NCBI RefSeq assembly: GCF_029873635.1
Contig: NC_080417.1
Span: forward strand, 26,794,182 to 26,858,181
DNA length: 64,000 nucleotides
Direction: 5' to 3'
Origin: Malania oleifera
Lineage: Eukaryota > Streptophyta > Magnoliopsida > Santalales > Ximeniaceae
Shown here: positions 31,753 to 42,995 of the stretch, one piece after another
How positions within the stretch are numbered: the stretch's first letter is position 1
Layout of the letters: each line of letters opens with the position of its first letter
Position numbers and translations under genes: made by a program
Notes under the pieces: model-generated
Seen by the model: the letters and a program-made list of their open reading frames with translations, nothing else
Database searches by the model: none
Told to the model about the DNA's origin: nothing

Positions 31753-34700
31753 ATTTCATCTGTTCAAATAACAAAAAAAAGTCAAAAACTGCATCCGTAG
31801 TGCACAACATCGTGCTGACGTTGTCACAGTAGACCCTACAAATTAAAAAAGTTAAAAAAATTAGTTTAGTTGGGTGGGTGGGTGGGGAAGGAACAAATAA
31901 TGCAATAGCTTGTTGCCAAAAAAGTAGATAAAAAAAATCATAGGCAGAAATATCAAGAAATGGAGAACTTAAGCAAGCAAGTGAAGTATAAATTCTAAAA
32001 TTGGAAAAAAGAATGTTCAAAATTAAATTCAGTTCATTTCAAATTATTATCTTTCACGTTTTGTTTCTTACACTGAAAATATGTTATTACAAGGCATCAT
32101 TGATAGGCATGATTGCACCTTAAGCGTTCTTCTAACACAACAAGCTCTCTTGATTGCTAAATAAAAAATCTAATTGTGTGTGTTTTTAACGGTACCTTAG
32201 AGAGTTCTCCATAATTTCCATTATAACCAAGATCATACTCCCAAGCACCAAACATAGAAATTAGTTCCTTCCCCTACCCTTAGCTAACACTATCTCACAC
32301 CTGCATATTCAAGAACATTTAAGTTTGCGCAAGTTGTCAAGCCATGTTTGGAAGCAAAATTTGATATCACATTTGGTTATTTAAAGATGTCCAAACTCCC
32401 TAACAAGTTACAAGTTAAAAAATGTATCTTCACCATAAATAAACTTTTCGAAAATGGTTAATGATTTTAGAATCGATAAATGATGGTTCTAATTTGTCCT
32501 GGATTTTGATTTGTGTTACTAAAAATCTGCATTTGATTTTTCAATAGAAAAGGATTGATAGGTGTTTCACTTCATCAAAGTAAAATTAAAGAAATTTAAT
32601 TATAACACATATGACAATGGCTACTACATATATGCTTCGCAAAATATCATCTCTTACTAACTGGACGAAAGGGAAAAATTATATGAGAGACCAGTCCCTC
32701 TTCTTGTGCTTTTCCTAAATTCTAAATATATACATTCATTAACATCAACTATATAAAGAGTAAGATTTATTTACGAACATAAGGACGGATAGACCCCTGG
32801 CATAATTTTCATAAGAAAGGGAAAAAAAGTGAGGAAAAAAAGGATGCAAAAATAAAAACTACTTCTAAAACACTTACAATAAATGACTACTACACGTAAG
32901 ATTTGAAATACACTAATTGTAAGATGCTACCAAGCGAGAGATAATGCTTGGTGTACACGTAAGATTTGAAATACACTTGTATATTCAAGAACATTTAAGT
33001 TTGCGCGAGTCATCAAGCCATGTTTGGAAGCAAATTTTGAAATCACATTTGGATATTTAAAGAAGTCCAAACTCCCTAACAAGTTACAAGGTTCAACAAC
33101 TTGGAAAAATGGGGAAACCCCCATTTTAGACTTAGAACAATTAATTCATTTATATAGGGTATTTTATAGTATCTGTTTTGCTGCTAATCAAGATTGATTT
33201 TGCTCTTTTTTTTTTGGAAGGCTTTGTTTGTTTGTTTGAATATATGTTCGGTTTGTGGGGTTTTCCCCATTTTGTTTGCTTGTTAGCTTAAATTGTAATT
33301 GCTCGGAGTTACTATAAATGAATTATTGGGTTGTAAACATAGTAGCACTAATAAATGAATTTTAAAATATCTAATTATTCAATACTAGAATATAAAAAAT
33401 GAATACTATAATACAAATTTTCAATAATATGCGATGTTCATGCCATTAGTTCCACAAAATAGAAGCAGAAATAAACAGCATAAAGCCAAAAAAAAAAAAA
33501 AAAGCAACGATAGCAGTAGTGCAGTTCTAGCTTAAATGCCAGAAATTCCAAATAACAGAAGCCGAAAAGCCAAGAAAAGAAAAAAAAATACTTCTAGGAA
33601 AAAATAGCTCAGTTTCCAAATAAAACAGAAAAAAAGAAAAAAAAATCAAAAAAGAAGAAGATGAGGAGCCACAAAGCAAAAATTTCAGGAAAAAGGTGCA
33701 GAAATTCTCAAAAAAAATATAGAAAACAACTCAAGTAGCCTTACTAGCCAATCCTTAAAAGAAGGCTACTTGTGTCCCAAATCATAATTTGACTGTTTGA
33801 CGCACTCGAAAAGGGTTCCTAGATTCCCATATGCTTCTAATAACAAACTAAATGTAATTAATAGAGCAGATATCACCAAAAAGTCAAGGGAGGGGGGACT
33901 CATTATACATACACACACACACACACACACAAAAACACAAACATATGTATATCAGTACCTAAAACAATAGCAATGTCAATCATTTTGCAATAATTTCACG
34001 TGCTTATATCATAAAATTTATATCCATTCAGTTAGTAACTTTGCTTTTTATACCATAATATTTTATTGAATGTATCAATAGTTTTACTTTGCATCCTAAA
34101 GTTGCAACATTGACATATCAACACAAACCCATCAAGAAACAACAATAGCATCTCATTGTATCCCAAAAACATGCATTAGTAGGGCTCAATTATAATGAAA
34201 CCCAACAAGCTGCCAGTAAGAGAGAACCTAAAAAATAAAATAAAAATTTGCAACTCACCTCCACGGCTCCACCTCTGGTCCTTGGCGTCTGTGGATCGTG
34301 AGGGAGCTTGATCCGTGAGGCCTGAGGGAGGTTAATCTTACCATGGAGCAGTTGGAGGCTGGAGGTGTGGAGTCAAGTCGTCTATGGAGCTGGGGATGAC
34401 TGATGCATGTGGCTGTGGTCCGTGGAGCCTGGAGAAGACGACGACTCGAGCTGGGGATCGTTCGCACTTCGCAGGCTCACAGCACCGGCAGGCCCGACAA
34501 GTAGCAGTGCACCAGAGGAGTGGAGAGGCGACTCAGGAGAGGAGAGGATTGAGATTTGAGAGAGTGAGAGCTGAGAGGTCAGAGATAAGGAAAGGGTAAG
34601 AGCCACAGTGCGGGTTATGAGCCCTTAGGGTTTTTTTGTGTTAACTGAAGTCTGAAGGCTGAAGTTGTGAGTGAAGTGTGTGTGAAGATCCAAATTAATG

Positions 34701-34800
34701 GGCCACCCGCTGGGTGACCCGCCCAATCCCGGCTAAACCCGTTTATAAACGGGTTGACTCATGATCCGTCCAATTATTAAATGGGTTAGCTCCTTAACTA
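31753..34800. other. CACTA interior without recognisable transposase
   Basis: About 3 kb with no transposase motif. It includes a duplicated block of about 113 bp (32302-32414 and 32978-33090) and a (CA)n run at about 33906-33930. At about 34255-34620 there is a GC-richer block with overlapping ORFs on both strands that I do not recognise. Confidence 0.55.
32302..33090 (+). repeat. Direct duplication inside CACTA (two copies of about 113 bp)
   Basis: TATTCAAGAACATTTAAG...CCAAACTCCCTAACAAGTTACAAG occurs at 32302-32414 and again at 32978-33090 with about 90% identity by eye. A shorter repeat, ACACGTAAGATTTGAAATAC, occurs at about 32893 and 32955. Confidence 0.85.
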
Positions 34801-34819
34801 ATTTTTTTTTTTTTTTAAA

Positions 34820-36350
34820 TAAAAATACTAGTAGTGACGGTTTCAAAACCGTCAATGATACCCAATTATTAGTGACGGTTTGGGAGAACCGTAACTAATA
34901 CCCTTAGCTTAACTTTTTTTATATTTTTAAATAAAAACACTAGTAGTGACGGTTTTAAAACCGTCACTAATACAATATTTTTAGTGACGGTTCTTCCAAA
35001 CCATTACTAATACTCTTAACTAATTTTTTAAATTATTTTTTAAATAAAACAGTAGTAGTAACGGTTTCAAAACCGTCACTAATACCCTATTATTACTGAC
35101 GGTTCTCCCAAACTGTTACTAATACTCTTAATTAATTTTTTTAAATAAAACAGTAGTAGTGACGGTTTCAAAACCGTCACTAATACCCTATTATTAGTGA
35201 CAGTTCTCCCAAACCGTCACTAATACCCCTAACTAATTTTTTAAATAAAAATACTAGGAGTGACAAATACCCTCTTATTAGTGACGATTCTCCCAAACCA
35301 TTACTAATACCCTTAACTAATTTTTTAAAATAATTTTTTAAATAAAAACACTAGTAGTGAATAATACCCCCTTATTAGTGACGATTCTCCTAAACCATCA
35401 CTAATACCCTTAACTAATTTTTTAAAATAATTTTATAAAAACACTAGTAGTGACAGTTTCAAAACCGTCACTAATACCCTTAACCAATTTTTTTAAATAA
35501 TTTTTTAAATAAAAACACTAGTAGTGACGGTTTCAAAACCGTCACTAATACCCCCTTATTAGTGACAGTTCTACCAAACCGTCACTAATACCCTTAACTA
35601 ATTTTTTAAAATAATTTTTTAAATTAAAATACTAGTAGTGACGGTTTCAAAACCGTCACTAATACCCCCCTTATTAGTGACGGTTCTCCCAAACCGTCAC
35701 TAATACCCTTAACTAATTTTTTAAAATAATTAAAAAAAAAAAAACACTAGTAGTGACAATTTCAAAACCGTCACTAATACCCCTTTATTAGTGATGGTTC
35801 TCCCAAACCGTCACTAATACCCTTAACTATTTCTTTTTTTATAATTTTTTAATTGAAAACACTAGTAGTGACGGTTTCAAAATCGTCACTAATACCCCCT
35901 TATTAGTGAAGGTTCTCCCAAACTGTCACTAATATCCTTAACTATTTCTTTTTTAATATTTTTTAAAATAAAAACACTAGTAGTAACAGTTTCAAAACCG
36001 TTTTTAATACCCCCTTATTAGAGACGGTTCTCCCAAACCATCACTAATACCCTTAACTATTTCTTTTTTAATATTTTTTAAATAAAAACACTAGTAGTAA
36101 CTGTTTCAAAACCGTCACTAATACCCTAGAATCGTCACTAATATTTTCTCGAAAAAATTTTCGCATGGAAATTGTTTACCACGCTGTTTTTAGTGACGGT
36201 TTTAAAACCATCACTAATAGTGTCGTATTAGTGACGGCTGCTAGAACCGTCACTAATGCTTAGACTATTAGTGATGGTTCTTAAAAACTGTTACTAATAC
36301 TAACTTTTAGTGACGAAATTGAATTCGCCGCTAATACTTTCGTCACTAAA
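34820..36350. repeat. CACTA right subterminal tandem array
   Basis: About a dozen copies of a 100-115-bp unit occur: ACTAGTAGTGACGGTTTCAA, AACCGTCACTAATACCC, TTATTAGTGACGGTTCTCCC, CTTAACTAATTTTTT. Each unit contains inverted copies of TTAGTGACGGTT, so the array could fold extensively. The final 200 bp resembles the left subterminal region. Confidence 0.85.
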
Positions 36351-36370
36351 AACCAGTTCTTTTTGTAATG

Positions 36371-38395
36371 AATAGAGTCCTTATTAGACCATCTACAAAT
36401 AAGAATCCATATGAATTATGGAACGACCATAGACCAAACTTCTCATATTTTCATGTCTTTGGCTGCAAATACTTTGTACTTAGAGACAATGAACACTTAA
36501 GAAAGTTCGATGTAAAGTCTGATGAAGGTATTTTTCTAGGATATGTCTTAGATAGTAAAGCCTATAAGATATATAATAAACAAACATTAAGAGTTGTAGA
36601 ATTCATCCACATTGTATTCGATGAATCTAATCCATTTGTTTAAAAGATTAATGTGGATGAAATTCATATTAATAAGGAATTTGAAAAATTATCTATTGAA
36701 GATAATTCAAATAAGAACACTGAAGTTAAGGAAATATCCACTGAAGATATTCGAGTAGAAAAAGATATTAATGAACCACCAAGAGAATGGAAGTACATAA
36801 AGAATCATCCTATAGATCAAATTATAGGAGAACCATCTCGTGGAGTAACTACACGATCCTCACTTAGAAATATAATTAGTCATTTTGCTTTCCTATCACA
36901 AGAAGAACCTAAAAATGTGAGTGAAGCTATTGAGGATGAATCATGGGTAGTATCTACGCAAAAAGAGTTAAACCAGTTTGAGAGAAATAAATTCTAGACA
37001 CCAGTTCTTAGACCTGAGGATAAGATAGTCATTAGAACCAAATGGATATATAAGAACAAGAAGGATGAGAATGGAACACTTGTTAGAAATAAGGCAAGAC
37101 TAGTAGTTCGGGGATATAACCAGCAAGAAGGAATAAACTTTGAGGAAACCTTTGCACCTGTAACTAGAATGGAAGCCACTCGTATGTTATTAGCTTATGC
37201 TGCTTTTAAGGATTTCAAACTATATCAAATGGATGTCAAAAGTGTATTTTTAAAGGGCTACATAAGTATCCAAAACATATTTATAGACTAACTAAAGCTT
37301 TGAATGGCTTAAAGCAAGCTCCTAGAGCTTGGTATGAAAGGCTAAATGGTTTTCTACTGGATAATGGATTTATCAGAGGAATGATAGACACAACACTATT
37401 TATAAAATCTAAGAATGATAACATGCTCCTAGTTCAAGTATACGTAGATGATATCATTTTTGGAGCAATAAATGAAGAGTTGTGCAATGAGTTTGCAAGT
37501 ACTATTCAAAATGAATTTGAGATAAGCATGATGGGTGAACTCAATTTCTTCCCAGGACTTCAAATCAAACGAGAAAAATATGGAAGTTTTATAAATCAAT
37601 CAAAGTACATTGGAGACTTACTCAAGAGGTTTAATATGGAAGATAGAAAAATACTAGGGACAACTATGAGCTCTTCTTTTAAATTAGACAAAGACAAACA
37701 AGGTATACCAGTAGATGTCAAGCTCTATCATGGGATGATTGACGGCTTATTATATCTGACTGCCAGTAGGCATGACATAATGTTTATCGTATGCTTATGT
37801 GCAAGATTTTAGGCTGCACCTAAAGATTCCCATTTATTAGCTGTCAAATGAATACTTAGATACCTGATTAGAACAATTGAACTTGATTATGGTATCCTAA
37901 GTATACATCCTTTGAGATTGTTAGCTATCTAGATGCTGATTTTTTCGAAAGTAAAGTAGATAGAAAAATTACTAGCGGCACATATTATTTCCTAGGACAT
38001 TCGTTAGTATCTTGGTTTTCTAAGAAGCGAAATTCAATTGCTCTTTCCACAACCGAAGCAGAATATATAGCAGCTGGAAGTTGTTGTGCTCAAACGCTGT
38101 ACATAAAACAACAACTTATGAATTTTGGATTTCACTATAACACAATTCCTATTAGATGCGACAATATAAGTGCAATAAACATCTCAAAGAATTTTATATC
38201 ACATTCACGAACTAAACATATAGAAATTAGACATCATTTTCTTTGTGATCATGTGCAAAAAGGAGATGTAACACTTGAGTTTGTATGCATAGATAAACAA
38301 TGGGCAGACATATTCCCCAAAACAATTCTGGAGGATAGTTTTATCCAAATTAGACGTAAATTAGGTCTGATGCATAGTCGAGAAGTTGCCTAGAG
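36371..38395 (+). pseudogene. Copia A integrase C-terminus, RT and RNase H
   Basis: The integrase continues with NRVLIRPSTNKNPYELW and FHVFGCKYFVL...GIFLGY. A linker (36653-36997) precedes the RT, which shows FEETFAPVTRMEATRMLLAYA, NGLKQAPRAWYERL and the catalytic YVDDIIFG (37441-37464). RNase H follows with STTEAEYIAAGSCC (about 38046-38087) and SRTKHIEIRHHF, ending at 38395. Stops occur at 36641, 36995 and 37810. About 40 bases are missing near 37262, where the family normally has an EEVY...PPGF segment. The polyprotein is non-functional. Confidence 0.88.
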
Positions 38396-38972
38396 TCACA
38401 TTAGACTACATAATTAAGGGAGAGCTAATTACATTAATAAAAAAAAAATTTAACAATTGGTTAAAGTTCTCGCATTTGGCAAAATTTTCTAACGTTTGGT
38501 ATTGATATCAAATAAAAACTATTGGACTTTAATGGATTGATTTACTTAATCCATGTCTATGAAAATTGAAATACTGTGTATGTTTACATTGATATTTAAT
38601 TCAACTATACATATATACATTAGAAAAGGACAAGAAGTAAATTGAGTAACATGATATATATATATATAAATATATATATATTGTTGATGTCAAAAAGGGA
38701 GAGAAATTAATAAGAAAAAATGATGAGAGAATGATTTTTGGGAGAAGTTAGTGAGTGTGTCAAAAAGAGGGAGAAATAAGCCAAAAAAAAAAAAAATTCT
38801 TGTAAAATAAAGGGGGAGATGTCTTTCAAATAGTCAATCCATACAAACTTCATTGTGTGAAAATTATATTATTATTTTGCTGAATTCTAAATTATGCATT
38901 ATCTTAGGGGGAGCCATGTTAGGTGTAACCCATTTTTACTCATGTGTTTGTCATCATCAAAAAGGGGGAGAT
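38396..38972 (+). other. Copia A 3' spacer with multiple polypurine tracts
   Basis: Purine tracts such as AAAAAGGGAGAGAAA (about 38690), AAAAAGAGGGAGAAA (about 38762), AAAGGGGGAGATG (about 38809), TTAGGGGGAGCC (about 38905) and AAAAAGGGGGAGAT (38959-38972) are spread over the spacer. The last directly precedes the 3' LTR. Repeated polypurine tracts are a known Sirevirus signature. Confidence 0.75.
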
Positions 38973-41274
38973 TATTGACTCTATGAGTCTAATCCTATTT
39001 TGATAAAGACAAATCACTTGATATTTGACCTGTGCAATAGAGTGTGTGAACAGAATCATAAGTTAGAATGCATGCATGGTAAGCATGATATGAAAGCCAC
39101 GAGGAATTTATAGTACATATAGCTTGGCTCAATCCATGGAACTAGAAGAATTAAAGGATGGAAAAGCAAGCTTCAAGTTTGAGATCATCAATGGGAATGG
39201 GTATTAAGAATTAAATGTATTTACATGTCATATAATATAATTCGAAGCTCAAATACATTTTAAACATACCTTAGAATTCATGCATTCATGCAAAATTCAT
39301 TTACATTAGTCAAGTTTTAATAAATTTTTTGAGGCTAATTTTAGTGGCCTCATCGACGAACCCAATAGCTTTGTCGACGAATTCATGAAGGCCATTCGAC
39401 TATGAATAGTGTTGTCTCATCGACGAAAAAATACCGAGAGCTCTAAAAGTTTAGACAGTGCTCTCCTCGACAAACTCATGGCTTCGTCGACAAACGAGTG
39501 TTGTACACTCGTCGACAAATGTACCCATTTGTCGACGAAGATCAAGACGCTGAAATGTGACTCAGCGCAGACATGGATGAAAGCCATTATTTTTATTTGA
39601 TCCAATAGCGAGGATTAAAGCTAGGGCTAAGAACACTTATTAAAGTAACCTAAAAACCCTAGTACCTCAACTTTTTGAAGATTCTTGGGAGCCTTGAACC
39701 TTTTGCTTATCTCTTGAGAGCATTGAACACATTGCTAAGCCCTTGCCTGCGATTTCAAAGCATTCACATCAAATCTGAGCTTGGGTTACGTTAATTTTCA
39801 AAAGGCATTCCAGCGAATATTGTGCAAACAACTTGGGTATTGAGGTTTGGTGACTAATTGTTTGCTTATTCTCAAATTTTATTTTCAAACTTATTCTCGA
39901 ATATTTTATTTGAGAGATTGAACTTGAGTTATTAATTATATATACATTTTGTGAAAGATCATTATTTGAGAAAAGTTATGGTTAAAGGTTCTGTTGGCCA
40001 AAATCATAGGATGATTTTTTACAAGGCTTAACTTAAGAAAATATAAAGAAAATATCAAATATGAGCTTATTATATAAGCGCCTTGATGTTACATGCTACA
40101 TGCTTACTTACCTACATGTGATGTATTGATATGCTATATGCTGCATGTGTATTAATTAACTTGGCTTGATTTATATTGAAAAGTATGGCACACTATGTTG
40201 AAAATTGAGAATGAGATTATTGAGCTTAAGTATAAATTTTTGATATAAGGATAATTCTTGAACATGCATAATTTTAAATGAATCACATGAATAAACATAT
40301 TGCTCTTTATCTATGAGCTATGAAAGATATAGTAGTTATATTGGTATCCATGAACTATACATTATGTGATATTAAGTTTTGGTATTTATAAAGTATTTTT
40401 GGTTTCACATGTTAAAAATTTCAATAGATATCAAATCTAAAAGCTCACTTGGTATCACAAAGTCAAATTATTTATGAGCATGATTATGTCTATGAGCATG
40501 ATGTGACATTGATGATCTTAGCATAATTTTGATATTTGATACATGATATGATTCAATATTTTACATGGGATGATAAAAGCAAAATTAATAACAAAACTGA
40601 ATGTATTAAATTTAGGGGGAGTGTCATGAATCATTAATCAATTGATATCATGAATTAAATTTTAAATTTTAAATTGATAAAATAAAAAAAATTTTAAAAA
40701 CCATCAAATTAATTTCAGTTGGTATCTCGAATAAATGTTGTGAGCTACACACTACACATGCTATATTGAAAAACAAGAAAGGGCCAAAGAATATTAAAGC
40801 TTGTAGTTCTTTGAAGCTTAAAGAATATTAAAACTTGAAAACCAAGAAAGGGCCAAAGTGAGCATGAAGACTTGAGCGTTTAGAATGTTAATGTCTTAGA
40901 AGTCTCATGTAAGTGCTTTAATGTTTAAAATATAATTTGAAATATTTTGAAGCTCTTAGGTTAACTTCTTAGATCTAGATACTTTTTAAAATACTTGGAA
41001 AATATTTTTATAAGGTAAAAAAATTATTTTATAAAGGTTAGAATCATTTTTGGAATGAAAAGCACTAAAAAGAGTTTTTCCAAATGCTGTCAGTTTTTAT
41101 ACATACACATTGAGGTGCATTTATCACTATCAAAACCTCCTTATTCTAAATATGTTCAACATTAAAGTTGTAGTATTTTCTCTTAGCTTTCTTTTGCCAC
41201 CAAGAACACCTAATTTGGAGTTATATAGAAAAAGTTATGACTAAAACACTGAAGTGGGGTCACAACTTTTTGTC

Positions 41275-41721
41275 TGCTCAGATGACTGAACTTTTAAGTT
41301 CAGATGACTGAAGTGGTAACTTCAAATGGCTGAACTTCATATTTAGATATCCGAAGAATCATTTCAGAAGTCTAAAGAATAAGTGCAGACGTCTAAAGAT
41401 TTTATGGGACAAAACTGAAACAGGCAGTAGCTGTTCAGAAGTCTGAACTCCATACTTCAGACATGTGAACCCGACACTTCAGACATTTGAACCCTCTCTT
41501 CAGACATCTGGCCCTATGTCCAGTTCATTTTTAAAAGGATTTTAGGAACTTTAGATGACTGAACTCGACTCTTTAGACATCTGAACACTGTTCAACAGGC
41601 AAATTTTTTAAAATCTAATTTTTTTAAAATAGCCTTTTTAAGCTCCAAATTTTCTAACAACTTGAGAAACTCTCTAAGGAAACTTTAGCAACAAAGAAAC
41701 TTGTTTGAAAGCCTATAAATA
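41275..41721 (+). promoter_or_regulatory. U3 palindrome array and TATA box, copia B
   Basis: Many TTCAGACGTCTGAAC-type motifs, several degenerate, precede TATAAATACATGG at 41714. Confidence 0.5.
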
Positions 41722-42241
41722 CATGGTTTTCCATATCAAAACTCAACCAAGAATTGAAAAATCTATTTGTGAAGCTGAAAGCACTCTTGTTCTTACAAAT
41801 TCTTTTGCTCACTCATTGCAAAACTCTTTTGCTAAGATATTCTGAAGTACTAATCTTTCCTCCTCTGAATTCCTATTGCTAATCCTCATCTAAGAAGGAT
41901 ATTGGTGAATTTTACACTTGAGCTTCATTCTATTTCATATTGATATTTTACATTGAAGTATATAGTGCTGAAATCGTACTAACTTGCTCTTTGAGAGAGT
42001 GTACTTGTACGCAGATCTTATCTTTTGTTTCCTTTAGTTCTTTGACGTTCCAAGGATTGTTTGGATCGTTGGCTAAGTAAGGGGATATTGCTTAGAGAGG
42101 TGGGCTATAGTTTAAAGGAGTGACCGAATGAGGGGACATCGTTTGGAGAGGCAGGCTCTAGCCTAGTGAAGGAGTGTTTGAGTATGGGGCATCACTTGTG
42201 AAGGTTTTGTTCCACCCGTCAATGGAACAAGTTTAATGAAT

Positions 42242-42295
42242 CCTTTGGTGGATTGCCAAAGGCGAGGACGTAGGCTGAGTATAAGCCAAACCACG
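42242..42295 (+). other. Conserved LTR hairpin pair, copy 3
   Basis: Hairpin 1 is CCTTTGG (42242-42248) with CCAAAGG (42256-42262). Hairpin 2 is CGAGG (42263-42267) with CCACG (42291-42295, one mismatch), and an inner GGCT/AGCC stem (42273-42276 and 42284-42287). Confidence 0.6.
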
Positions 42296-42938
42296 TAAAA
42301 ATCTCCGTCTCACTCTCTCTTTCCCTATTCTTTATTTTTAGAGCATATTTAAATTGCGTGGATGGTTTAAATTTGAAAATCATATAAACTACATATATTT
42401 GGAAATCAAACAAACTTAAGGTTTAATTTTGATTTGGGTTGCAGAAACTGAAAGGGAGTACATTGATTACACCATATCTTATGGAAACCATATGGGAGTA
42501 CGTTACTTGGTTAACATCCCAAAGATAAATTTACCAAGAGTTTATTCGAGTTAAAAAAAAAAATTGGAAAGAGATTGGATTCATCTATACAGGGTTTTGC
42601 ATCAGCAAGCATAAATTTTCATTCACTACAGGGCTTAGTTCAAATTTGGCAAATATCAACAAACAACCATTTTGAGTTTTTATATTACATAAGTGTTGTG
42701 TATTGACTTGTTTGTTTGCTTTCTAATTATAGTTGATTGGTTTGGTTGAATGATTGGATGTTTGTGTGGTTAAGGATTAAATAAGGAAACTAAGTTCTTG
42801 AGTGCTTAACAAATTAAACAAATAAGTCACAAATTGGTTAAAAGAAATAAAATAAGTTTAAGAATTCTAAAAAGGAATTTAAAAGAAATTTTTAAAAGCC
42901 AATTCACCCCCTCTCTTGGGAAGTTATTCCTAATTTCA

Positions 42939-42950
42939 ATTGGTATCAGA
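42939..42950 (+). other. Copia B primer binding site
   Basis: TTGGTATCAGAG follows the LTR end by two bases and matches the iMet-tRNA complement. Confidence 0.8.
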
Positions 42951-42995
42951 GAGGGGTTATAGTAATTCGTAACAAGTAACTATAGAAAGATCCTA

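Larger units (their letters stand above)
30890..36370. mobile_element. CACTA (En/Spm-type) transposon in copia A integrase
   Basis: The left end reads ACTACAAAAAATAAGG (the expected leading C of CACTAC is missing) and the right end TTCTTTTTGTAATG (one change from GTAGTG). A 3-bp duplication AAT flanks it (30887-30889 and 36371-36373), and removing one copy restores the integrase frame VINRVLIRP. Both ends carry many subterminal TAGTGACGGTTTT...AAAACCGTCACTA repeats. CACTA elements are known for CACTA ends, 3-bp duplications and subterminal repeats. No TNP2-like transposase is readable in the 5.5 kb, so it appears non-autonomous. Confidence 0.85.
40622..42936 (+). repeat. Copia B LTR
   Basis: From about 40770 it is similar to the solo LTR at 6521-8791; the first 150 bp differs. 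It ends CCTAATTTCA before the primer site. It has a CAGACGTCTGA-type array (about 41275-41590), TATAAATA (41714-41721) and the hairpin pair (42242-42295). Confidence 0.7.

Noticed and set aside
34255-34606. Overlapping ORFs in the CACTA interior as a gene
   Set aside because: Low-complexity Ser/Leu/Arg-rich frames on both strands, not similar to a transposase. Kept only as a GC-richer block.
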